Source: Shimia sp047124445 (GTDB taxonomy: Bacteria; Pseudomonadota; Alphaproteobacteria; Rhodobacterales; Rhodobacteraceae). Taken from it: a DNA stretch of 64,000 nt. The stretch is taken from positions 1,922,001 through 1,986,000 of the forward strand of contig NZ_CP138921.1 of NCBI RefSeq assembly GCF_047124445.1, given 5' to 3'. Below are positions 8,230 to 15,531 of the stretch, piece by piece. The position numbers were made by a program, and so were the translations under genes. Every line of letters begins with the position of its first letter. Within the stretch, counting starts at the first letter, position 1. The notes under the pieces are model-generated. The model saw nothing but the letters and a program-made list of their open reading frames with translations. It had not been told where the DNA came from and did not search any database.

Positions 8230-8700
8230 ATGCCCAATTCCATCCGCCGCACCCTGGCCACTTGCGCCCTCAGCGCCCTGGTTGCAGCCACACCTTTGAC
8301 CGCCTTTGCCGATGACGACGGTGATGATGCGGGCTTTGGCGCCGCTGGCTTGCTGTCCGGCAAAAACAAAGAAGACCTGCCGCCGATCATCCTGTCCGCT
8401 GGCGAGCCAATCTCTGCCGCGCCGTGGGAATTGACCTCCGGCACTTACTACGAGTTTGAAATCCAGGGTGACGGCAGCCAGGAGCTGGCTTTGGTGGGGC
8501 CGGAGTTCTTCCGCGCGATCTGGATTGATGAGATCGTGATTGAAGGCTTGGAAATCCGCCCGCTTGGCCTCGACAGCGTCGAGTTTGACGAAGCCGGCGA
8601 GATGGAAATCGGTTTTGTCGCCATCAAGCCCGGCCAATACTACATCAAGATCCCGGGCACCTCGGGCGATACCCAGCGGTTGGACATCACCATTAAATGA
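8230..8700 (+). CDS. Secreted acidic protein of unknown function in the PQQ/ABC operon
   Basis: A 156-residue protein with a clear signal peptide (cleavage near AFA-DDDG). The mature N-terminus is a short acidic cluster, DDDGDDAG. The rest is predicted beta-rich (PIILSAGEPIS, YYEFEIQGDG, EMEIGFVAIKPGQYYIKI), resembling a cupredoxin-like sandwich, but no Cys or His copper ligands are seen. GGAG 7 bases before ATG supports the start, and the stop overlaps the ATPase start by 4 bases. Its place between a beta-propeller protein and an ABC transporter suggests a periplasmic partner, perhaps a metal-binding one. I do not recognise a named family with confidence. Confidence 0.8.
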   Translation: MPNSIRRTLATCALSALVAATPLTAFADDDGDDAGFGAAGLLSGKNKEDLPPIILSAGEPISAAPWELTSGTYYEFEIQGDGSQELALVGPEFFRAIWIDEIVIEGLEIRPLGLDSVEFDEAGEMEIGFVAIKPGQYYIKIPGTSGDTQRLDITIK

Positions 8701-9413
8701 GTGGGTTAACGGTCACCGATCTGACCTATGCCTACGGTTCGAAACAGGCTTTGAGCGGCGTGAGTTTCCACGTCGCTCACGGCCGTTTTTGCGCCCTGCT
8801 TGGCCCCAATGGAGCGGGCAAGTCGACGCTGTTCAATCTCCTGACCCGCCTGTTCACGCCCCAAGGCGGACAGATCGAGATCGCCGGTCACAACCTTGCC
8901 CACCATCCTCGCGCCGCCCTTGGACATCTGGGCATTGTGTTTCAGCAAACTACCTTGGACCTTGATCTGACGGTGAAGCAGAACCTCTCCTATTTTGCCG
9001 CATTGCATGGCTTGTCCGGGCGCAAAGCGCGGCATCGGATCGACGCAGCACTCGACCGTCTCGACATGCGAGAACGGGCTGGAGAGAAGGCCCGCACATT
9101 GAACGGTGGTCACCGGCGGCGGGCTGAAATTGCGCGGGCCTTGATCCACGACCCGGCGGTGTTGTTACTCGATGAGCCAACAGTCGGGCTGGATGCCGCC
9201 ACGCGTCAGGCGATCACAGCTTACGCGCATCAGCTGGCCGAAGATGGAAAAACCGTGCTCTGGGCCACCCATCTGACCGATGAGGTCGCCGCACAGGATG
9301 ACCTCGTGATCCTGCACAAATCCCGCGTGCTTGCCACAGGGGACGCGGCCTCCATCGCCGGAGAACGCTCCCTGAAAGACCGGTTTTTGTCGCTCACCGG
9401 AGCCGCCGCATGA
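8697..9413 (+). CDS. ABC transporter ATPase of the PQQ-alcohol-dehydrogenase system
   Basis: A 238-residue ATPase of the DrrA/CcmA-like class that works with ABC-2 permeases. Walker A is GPNGAGKST, the Q-loop is in GIVFQQTTLD and Walker B is VLLLDEPTVGLD, followed by the switch histidine in WATHLTDE. The signature is LNGGHRRRAEIARAL rather than LSGGQ; this variant is noted below. It is the counterpart of PedB/LutE. It overlaps both neighbours by 4 bases, so it lies in the middle of a tightly coupled operon. Confidence 0.9.
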   Translation: MSGLTVTDLTYAYGSKQALSGVSFHVAHGRFCALLGPNGAGKSTLFNLLTRLFTPQGGQIEIAGHNLAHHPRAALGHLGIVFQQTTLDLDLTVKQNLSYFAALHGLSGRKARHRIDAALDRLDMRERAGEKARTLNGGHRRRAEIARALIHDPAVLLLDEPTVGLDAATRQAITAYAHQLAEDGKTVLWATHLTDEVAAQDDLVILHKSRVLATGDAASIAGERSLKDRFLSLTGAAA

Positions 9414-10201
9414 GCCCTTATCTGACAAGCTTGCGCGCCATTGTGCTGCGGGAAGCCTTACGTTTTGTGCACCAACGGGAACGCTTTATCGCGGCTCTGG
9501 TGCGCCCCTTGGTCTGGCTCTTGGTCTTTGCCGCCGGGTTTCGCGCCGCACTTGGCCTGTCGATCATCCCGCCGTATCAAACCTACATCACCTATGAGAC
9601 CTACATCGTGCCCGGCCTGTGCGGCATGATCCTTCTGTTCAATGGCATGCAGTCTTCTCTGTCGCTGGTGTATGACCGCGAGATGGGCTCGATGAAACTG
9701 CTCCTGACCTCGCCTTTGCCGCGCGGCTGGCTGTTGTTTTGCAAGATTGTAGGCTCCACCGGTATCTCCATCTTGCAGGTCTACGTCTTCCTCGCCATTG
9801 CCGCCGGGTTTGACATCATCATGGCGCCATTGGGCTATGTCGCGGTGCTGCCAGCCTTGCTGGTGGCGGGCATCATGCTGGGCGCGTTGGGGCTTCTGCT
9901 TTCCAGTTTTGTCAAACAGTTGGAGAACTTTGCCGGGGTGATGAACTTTGTGATCTTCCCCATGTTCTTCCTGTCCTCCGCGCTCTATCCGCTGTGGAAA
10001 ATGGCGGAAAGCTCCAAGCTGTTGCATGACATCTGCGCGCTCAATCCGTTCACACATGCGGTTGAGTTGATCCGCTTCGCGCTTTACGGCCAGCTCAACT
10101 TGACGGCCTTGGCCTGGACCCTTGCCTCGGCGGCGGTTTTCACGGCTTTGGCGCTTTGGGGCTACGCCCCGGCGCGCTCAGGCATAGGTCGCAAACGCTG
10201 A
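9410..10201 (+). CDS. ABC-2 type permease of the PQQ-alcohol-dehydrogenase system
   Basis: A 263-residue inner-membrane protein with six hydrophobic segments and the ABC-2 signature region (about 155-195, from LLVAGIMLGALGLLLSS to FPMFFLSSALYPLW). It is the partner of the ATPase with which it overlaps by 4 bases, and the counterpart of PedC/LutF. ABC-2 permeases are usually exporters, yet the operon also has a periplasmic binding protein, so direction and cargo are unsettled. Homologues are needed for growth of Pseudomonas on alcohols at low lanthanide levels. Confidence 0.88.
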   Translation: MSPYLTSLRAIVLREALRFVHQRERFIAALVRPLVWLLVFAAGFRAALGLSIIPPYQTYITYETYIVPGLCGMILLFNGMQSSLSLVYDREMGSMKLLLTSPLPRGWLLFCKIVGSTGISILQVYVFLAIAAGFDIIMAPLGYVAVLPALLVAGIMLGALGLLLSSFVKQLENFAGVMNFVIFPMFFLSSALYPLWKMAESSKLLHDICALNPFTHAVELIRFALYGQLNLTALAWTLASAAVFTALALWGYAPARSGIGRKR

Positions 10202-10259
10202 CATTTCTTACGACCATAGCGCCCATGATTTGCACAAACCGCTCTGTTAGGATGGAACC

Positions 10260-10796
10260 ATGAGACACCTTGTAGCGATTTTGATTTTATCCGCCGCCCC
10301 TGCTTTTGCTGAGACTGCTCCAGAGCTGGGCGCCCTGAACCCTGACGAAATGAGTTTGAAGTCCTTTGTCGAGCGTGCCGAACGCGGTGAAAGCGGCATG
10401 GTGCTCTGCTCGATGGGCTATGGGCTGACCAAGGAAGGCCAACACGAAGCCGCACGCACCCTGTTTCAGACCTGTGCAGAAGACGGCTACACCGGTGCGA
10501 TGACCTGGATGGGGCAACTCGACAACAATGGTCTTGGGGGAGAGTATAATCCCGATGCCGCCGCCGAATGGGACCGCCGCGCGGCGGAGCTTGGCGACCC
10601 GGTGGGCAAGTTCAACTACGGGATCGCCCTGATGCGCGGCCATGGGGTGTCACAGGACGATGCTTTGGGTCGGCAGCTGATCGACGAAGCGGCTCAAGAT
10701 GGGTTGAAGATAGCCCGCCGTCTGCAAGGTGCCGGTTATGATCTGGAAGAGATCACCCCGGATGCGGATAACTGGAAATACGCACCAGCGTTCTGA
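10260..10796 (+). CDS. Secreted Sel1-repeat protein
   Basis: A 178-residue protein with a signal peptide (cleavage about AFAE) and two or three Sel1-type helical repeats (EAARTLFQTCAEDGYTGAM, DAAAEWDRRAAELGDPVGKF, ALGRQLIDEAAQDG). Sel1 repeats mediate protein-protein contacts, often in envelope processes. It follows the ABC permease by 58 bases in the same direction and may be co-transcribed. Its 3' end overlaps the convergent ATPase gene by 61 bases, so the two transcripts are partly antisense. Confidence 0.8.
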   Translation: MRHLVAILILSAAPAFAETAPELGALNPDEMSLKSFVERAERGESGMVLCSMGYGLTKEGQHEAARTLFQTCAEDGYTGAMTWMGQLDNNGLGGEYNPDAAAEWDRRAAELGDPVGKFNYGIALMRGHGVSQDDALGRQLIDEAAQDGLKIARRLQGAGYDLEEITPDADNWKYAPAF

Positions 10797-11449
10797 ACAT
10801 CCTCGACAATACGTGCCGGGCTGCCGCCTAATGTGACGATGCGGCTGCCCAAAGCGCGGGCTTCTTCCATGGAGTGGGTCACCAGAATTGTGGTGAGCCC
10901 GTGTGCCCCCCGCAGGCGTGCGAACAGAGTCATCATGTCCTCAACCAGCGCCGGATCGAGCGACACAAAAGGCTCGTCCATCAAAAGCAAGCCGGGCCGC
11001 ACAGCCAATGCGCGGGCCAACGACAGGCGCCGTTGCTGCCCCAGGGAAAGCTGCCCCGGAAAATCCCGGCCACGCCCATCCAAGCCAACTTCCGCCAAAA
11101 GCGTGTCCAGCTCTTCCGGTGCCAGATCGGCGACTAAAGAGATATTGTCGCGCACCGAGCGCCAAGGCAGCAGAGTAGGTTCCTGAAACACCATCGACAC
11201 TGTTCCATCCACCTGGCACTGCCCGTCAAACCCCGGCTCCAGGCCAGCGATGATCCGCAGCAAGGTGCTTTTGCCCACACCGGAGAGACCAACAAGCACG
11301 AGGGTTTCCCCCTGCCCCAGTGTCAGAGCAACCTCTGAAAGGATGTGGGTTGCACCACGGCGAAACCCGTTGAGGTGCAGGTCCAAAACGGGGAGACCGC
11401 CCGGTGGCGTGCCGGGCGGTGTCGTGAGATTTGCGGCGCTGTCGCGCAC
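10736..11449 (-). CDS. NitT/TauT-type ABC transporter ATPase
   Basis: A 237-residue ATPase of the SsuB/TauB class. Walker A is GLSGVGKST, the Q-loop is in MVFQEPTLLPW, the signature is LSLGQQRRLSLARAL and Walker B is LLLMDEPFVSLD, followed by the histidine in LVTHSMEE. It starts directly after the stop of the upstream binding protein. The signature LSLGQ is common in this subfamily. No permease follows in this transcript. The distant permease at 471-1235 is the probable partner. Confidence 0.88.
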   Translation of the reverse strand: MRDSAANLTTPPGTPPGGLPVLDLHLNGFRRGATHILSEVALTLGQGETLVLVGLSGVGKSTLLRIIAGLEPGFDGQCQVDGTVSMVFQEPTLLPWRSVRDNISLVADLAPEELDTLLAEVGLDGRGRDFPGQLSLGQQRRLSLARALAVRPGLLLMDEPFVSLDPALVEDMMTLFARLRGAHGLTTILVTHSMEEARALGSRIVTLGGSPARIVEDVQNAGAYFQLSASGVISSRS

Positions 11450-12421
11450 TTAACTGCCACTGCTCAGGAAGGTGCCCTCCGGCAAGGCGTCCGCTTTGCC
11501 CATCAGGTCCTCGCCGCCCAGTTCGACCATCAGCTCCAGCATACGCGCAGCTGCAGCTTCGTCGACCGGACCGGGGGCAGGAATGCCCGCGCGGAACCCG
11601 GCCTTGAGTGCCTCAAACTGCGCATCCGACTTGGCCTTCATCTTGTCGCGCAAGCGGTCCCATTCTGCATCATCCGATGCCAACAGTTCCTTGGCAGAAC
11701 GGCTGGCCGCCGCCAGACCATTCACCAGATCCGGATTGTCGCGCACCAGGTCGCCCTTTACCACATAGCCCAAAAGCGGCGTGTTGGGGTCCAATCCAAG
11801 CTCCGAGGCGGCTTGCGACACATCCACCAGCTTGCGCATCCCGGACGCTTCCATTTTGGCCAGGAAGTGCCAGAAATTGATCGCGGCCCCCACTTCACCA
11901 GAGAGGGCCGATTTGAAGATCAAGGGCGGCGCGGCAAACACTTGCTCAGTGTCCGCTTCCAAGTCTACGCCATGGGTCTTGGCCGCATAGGCCTGCAAGA
12001 TCAGCCAGCTTTTGTCCAAAGGCCCACCGGCGATGCCAATCTTCTGCCCTTTGAGATCCGCAAGGCTTTGTGCGCTGCTGTCTTTGCCAACCATAACCCC
12101 GCCAACCGCTTTGGAATACGGGATAAACACATAGTCATGCCCGGCGGCGCGCTGGCGTGCGACCCAGAGCCAGTCGGACACGATCACATCCGCCTCACCG
12201 CCTTGAAAGGCAACTTTGGCCGCAGAGCCACCGGCCACGCCCTGCACCTCCAGATCAAAGCCGTTGGCCGCGTCAAATCCGTGGTGCTTGATGGTGTTCA
12301 GTTCCCAGTTCACGGTGCCAAACTTCAAAACCGATGCGCGCAGAACCGGTGTTTCAGCCCAAGCGGTGGTGGTGAGCACCGCCGCCGCAAGCGCGCCTCC
12401 CAAAGATTTCAATAACGTCAT
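11450..12421 (-). CDS. NitT/TauT-type ABC substrate-binding protein
   Basis: A 323-residue secreted binding protein of the NMT1/SsuA/ThiY fold. The signal peptide ends about TAWAE. Typical segments are VAFQGGEADVIVSDWLWVARQRAAG and LKGQKIGIAGGPLDKSW. The ATG at 12421 is preceded by GAGGAGG; the open frame extends upstream to 12706, but that part is the promoter region of the divergent dehydrogenase. Proteins of this family located next to PQQ dehydrogenases are of unknown specificity; sulfonate, nitrile, pyrimidine and metal-complex ligands are all possible. The shared promoter region links it to the dehydrogenase. Confidence 0.87.
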   Translation of the reverse strand: MTLLKSLGGALAAAVLTTTAWAETPVLRASVLKFGTVNWELNTIKHHGFDAANGFDLEVQGVAGGSAAKVAFQGGEADVIVSDWLWVARQRAAGHDYVFIPYSKAVGGVMVGKDSSAQSLADLKGQKIGIAGGPLDKSWLILQAYAAKTHGVDLEADTEQVFAAPPLIFKSALSGEVGAAINFWHFLAKMEASGMRKLVDVSQAASELGLDPNTPLLGYVVKGDLVRDNPDLVNGLAAASRSAKELLASDDAEWDRLRDKMKAKSDAQFEALKAGFRAGIPAPGPVDEAAAARMLELMVELGGEDLMGKADALPEGTFLSSGS

Positions 12422-12738
12422 GGTCGCCTCCTCTTTGGAAAACAAACCTAGCAGCCGAGCAGATTGCCGAAATACGACCAAAGGCCAGTTTGGTCCCCGC
12501 AACAGGCGAAACCGCCCGCCCCAACCCACAATCAGAGGGTGATTAAAACCCGATTTCGCGAGTCGCTCTGCGACCAAAGTCGCAAGGTTTGTGTCAAGCC
12601 TGCTTGGGTCGTACGACCATTGTGCAATACCTCCACACCCTCTTTGAGCGAATACTTGCGGCGGGCGGAATGTGTCCCTGCGAATACACGCTCCCCAAAG
12701 GACCAACGCCCAACGGACAGTTTTGGGAGGATACTCAG
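12422..12738. promoter_or_regulatory. Divergent promoter region of the dehydrogenase and the ABC importer
   Basis: A 317-base gap rich in dyads. ACCAAA at 12477-12482 and TTTGGT at 12489-12494 form a 6-base inverted pair. TGCGAC-CAAA-GTCGCA occupies 12569-12584 and contains ACCAAAGTC (12573-12581), the 9-mer also found at 5992 and 6021. GGTCGTACGACC at 12607-12618 is a perfect 12-base palindrome. The dehydrogenase gene has a GGGAGG site 7 bases before its ATG. I read this as the main control region of the island. Confidence 0.5.
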
Positions 12739-14517
12739 ATGAACAAATTTGTTTTGGCAGTGACGGCCAGCCTGTTGGCGACCACTGCTATGGCAGACGG
12801 GCACGGCACCGGTGTCACCGAAGAGATGCTGGCAAATGACGCGGCCTCGACCGGCGACGTGTTGACCAACGGTATGGGGCGGCATCTGCAACGTTACTCC
12901 CCGCTGGATACGCTCAACCGAGACAACATCAAAAACCTGGTGCCAGCTTGGGCCTTCTCCCTTGGTGGGGAGAAACAGCGCGGTCAGGAAACCCAGCCGA
13001 TCGTGCATGACGGTGTGATGTACATCACCGGCTCTTACTCGCGTATGTACGCGATTGATGTGAAGACCGGCGAAGAGCTCTGGCAATATGACGCGCGCTT
13101 GCCCGAAGGCATTCTGCCCTGCTGTGACGTGGTGAACCGTGGTGCGGCGATCTATGGCGACAACATCTATTTTGGCACGCTGGACGCGCGGATTGTGGCG
13201 CTCAATGCCAAGACCGGCGACACCGTCTGGAACAAGAAAATCGCCAACTACAAAGCGGGCTACAGCTACACGGCAGCACCGCTGATCGTGAATGGCCTTG
13301 TGGTGACCGGCAACTCCGGCGGCGAATTTGGCATCATCGGCGAAGTGCAGGCCCGCGACGCAGAGACCGGCGAGCTGGTCTGGACCCGTCCGGTGATCGA
13401 AGGCCACATGGGCACGCTGAACGGCGAAGAGAGCACCATGACCGGCACCCTGAATGCCACCTGGCCTGGCGATATGTGGAAAACCGGCGGCGGCGCAACT
13501 TGGCTCGGCGGGTCTTATGACATCGACACCGACACGCTGGTGTTTGGTGCAGGTAACCCAGCCCCATGGAACAGCTGGCTGCGCGACGCGGGCGAGCCAA
13601 AGGACGACAACTCCGGCGATAACCTCTATGCCGCCTCTCGGATTGGCATCGACCCCGCCACTGGCGAAATCAAATGGCATTTCCAGACCACCCCACGCGA
13701 AGGCTGGGACTATGACGGTGTGAACGAAGTGGTGGCCTACACCGACCGCGCTGGTAACAAGCGCTTTGCCACCGCGGACCGCAACGGCTTCTTCTACGTT
13801 CTGAACCGCGAAGATGGCGCCTTTGTCTCGGCCACCCCGTTTGTGAAGGACATCAGCTGGGCAGACGGCATCGACGACACCGGCCGCCCGATCTTTGTTG
13901 AAGAAAACCGTCCGGGCAATCCGGCGGGCGCAGCAGATGGCAAGAAAGGCGAAGTGGTCTTTGCATCTCCCTCCTTCCTGGGCGGCAAAAACTGGATGCC
14001 AATGGCCTACTCGCAGCGCACGGGCAACTTCTATGTGCCATCCAACGAATGGGGCATGGACATCTGGAACGAGCCTATCACCTACAAGAAAGGCGCCGCC
14101 TATCTGGGTGCGGGCTTTACCATCAAGCCAAACTACGAAGACCACATCGGCAGCCTGAAGGCGATCGACCCGGACACTGGCGACATCAAGTGGGAATTCA
14201 AAAACGATGCCCCTCTGTGGGGCGGCGTGATGACCACAGCGGGCGGCCTTGTGTTCACTGGCACACCAGAAGGCAAGTTCATTGCCTTTGACGATGAGAC
14301 TGGTGAAGAGCTGTGGTCCTTCCAGACGGGCTCCGGCATTGTCGGTCAGCCGATCACCTGGGAGCAGGATGGCGAGCAATATGTCACCATCATCTCCGGC
14401 TGGGGCGGCGCGGTTCCGCTCTGGGGTGGCGAAGTGGCCAAGAAGGTGAACTACCTCAACCAAGGTGGCACTCTCTGGACCTTCCGCCTGCCAGAACAGT
14501 TGGCCTCCAACAACTGA
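12739..14517 (+). CDS. xoxF: PQQ-dependent alcohol dehydrogenase with lanthanide-type active site
   Basis: A 592-residue periplasmic quinoprotein; the signal peptide ends about AMAD. It is an eight-bladed propeller enzyme oxidising primary alcohols and passing electrons to a c-type cytochrome. Key residues seen are the vicinal pair Cys128-Cys129, Glu196 in SGGEFG and Asn273 in GAGNPAPWN as metal ligands, and catalytic Asp324 in WDYDGVNE. Asp326, two residues on, is the extra ligand found in lanthanide-dependent XoxF/ExaF-type enzymes; calcium enzymes of the MxaF type have alanine there. GNPAPWNS and the YAASRIGIDP region look more like the ethanol/methanol (ExaF/PedH) branch than classical XoxF, so the symbol is approximate. 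Cytochrome and XoxJ-like genes lie at 4309-5922. Confidence 0.93.
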   Translation: MNKFVLAVTASLLATTAMADGHGTGVTEEMLANDAASTGDVLTNGMGRHLQRYSPLDTLNRDNIKNLVPAWAFSLGGEKQRGQETQPIVHDGVMYITGSYSRMYAIDVKTGEELWQYDARLPEGILPCCDVVNRGAAIYGDNIYFGTLDARIVALNAKTGDTVWNKKIANYKAGYSYTAAPLIVNGLVVTGNSGGEFGIIGEVQARDAETGELVWTRPVIEGHMGTLNGEESTMTGTLNATWPGDMWKTGGGATWLGGSYDIDTDTLVFGAGNPAPWNSWLRDAGEPKDDNSGDNLYAASRIGIDPATGEIKWHFQTTPREGWDYDGVNEVVAYTDRAGNKRFATADRNGFFYVLNREDGAFVSATPFVKDISWADGIDDTGRPIFVEENRPGNPAGAADGKKGEVVFASPSFLGGKNWMPMAYSQRTGNFYVPSNEWGMDIWNEPITYKKGAAYLGAGFTIKPNYEDHIGSLKAIDPDTGDIKWEFKNDAPLWGGVMTTAGGLVFTGTPEGKFIAFDDETGEELWSFQTGSGIVGQPITWEQDGEQYVTIISGWGGAVPLWGGEVAKKVNYLNQGGTLWTFRLPEQLASNN

Positions 14518-14538
14518 TCCGACCCCGACGATTTGAAG

Positions 14539-14567
14539 ACGCCCCTGCACCTGCGGGGGCGTTTTTC
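14539..14567 (+). terminator. Rho-independent terminator after the dehydrogenase
   Basis: ACGCCCCTGC and GCGGGGGCGT form a 10-base-pair stem (one T-G wobble) with loop ACCT, followed by TTTTC. It lies 22 bases after the stop codon and isolates the dehydrogenase from the amino-acid transporter operon. Confidence 0.88.
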
Positions 14568-14701
14568 ATTGCACTGCTCAGAAACGGCACATGCGCAGCC
14601 GTAAGGTATGTTCAGGCAGCGTTTTGCGCCCCCTTGGGCTGGACAACGCGCCCCTTCCCGAGCATGTTTTGACCAAACAGTTCAAAAGGGAAGAATTCGC
14701 C

Positions 14702-15517
14702 GTGTTTCACAAAGTTATTGCTGCCACCGCGCTCACCGCGCTGACCACCTCCGCCGCCTTTGCCGCAGGGCATTGTGCCGACGGCAAGACTCTGACTGAG
14801 GGCACGCTGACCATCGCCACCGGCAACCCCGCGTATTACCCGTGGGTGATGGATGACGCACCAGAAAGCGGCAAAGGCTTTGAAGCCGCCGTGGCCTATG
14901 CCGTGGCCGAGGAAATGGGCTTTGGCGCAGACAAAGTCACCTGGGTGCGCTCTTCCTTTGACCAGGCAATCCAGCCGGGGCCAAAAGACTTTGACTTCAA
15001 CTTGCAGCAGTTCTCCATCACCGAAGAGCGCGAGAAGATGGTCGACTTCTCATCCGCCTACTATGCCGCGCCGATGGCAATCCTGGCATCTGCTGAGGCC
15101 AAAGACACCGCCGCCACCGTGGACGCGCTCAAAGCGTTGAAGTGGGGCGCGATGGGCGGCACCACCGCCGTGCCGGTGCTGATGGACACCATCGGGCCAA
15201 ACGACATGCCGCTGCTCTACGGAGACAACGCCGACGTGACCGCGGCCATGCAGGCCGGTCAGATCGACGCCGCATTGTTTGACCTGCCAACCGCGCTCTA
15301 CCTGAGCGCCGTTGTGGTGGAAGGCTCGTCTGTAATTGGGCAGTTCCCGGCTGATCGCACCGACAACCCGGACCGCTTTGGTCTGCTGCTGGAAGAAGGC
15401 AACGCCTTGAAAGCCTGTGTCGATGAGGCTATCGCAGCCTTGAGCGAGAGCGGGAAACTGGCCGCGATTGAAGCAGAATGGCTTCAGGAAACCACCGGTG
15501 TGCCGCTGATCAAATAA
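14702..15517 (+). CDS. Polar amino-acid ABC transporter binding protein
   Basis: A 271-residue secreted binding protein, family 3. I chose the GTG at 14702 because it gives a clean signal peptide (VFHKVIAATALTALTTSAAFA) and GGGAAG lies 10 bases upstream; the in-frame ATG at 14591 would add a non-signal leader. Typical segments are GNPAYYPWVMDDAPESGKGFEAAVAYAVAEEMG, read in parts, and FNLQQFSITEEREKMVDFSSAYY. It heads a three-gene operon with a permease and ATPase. The exact amino-acid substrate cannot be read. Confidence 0.88.
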   Translation: MFHKVIAATALTALTTSAAFAAGHCADGKTLTEGTLTIATGNPAYYPWVMDDAPESGKGFEAAVAYAVAEEMGFGADKVTWVRSSFDQAIQPGPKDFDFNLQQFSITEEREKMVDFSSAYYAAPMAILASAEAKDTAATVDALKALKWGAMGGTTAVPVLMDTIGPNDMPLLYGDNADVTAAMQAGQIDAALFDLPTALYLSAVVVEGSSVIGQFPADRTDNPDRFGLLLEEGNALKACVDEAIAALSESGKLAAIEAEWLQETTGVPLIK

Positions 15518-15531
15518 GCTGATCAAAGACC

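Noticed and set aside
9410..10201. Antibiotic or toxin exporter reading of the ABC-2 permease
   Set aside because: The operon context (PQQ-type binding protein, propeller, cytochrome, quinoprotein) points to alcohol oxidation; nothing suggests drug export.
12532..14550. Very long minus-strand frame (672 codons) opposite the dehydrogenase gene
   Set aside because: It is exactly antisense to a well-supported PQQ dehydrogenase gene; its translation is rich in His, Val and Arg with no family features. High-GC codon bias of the real gene explains it.
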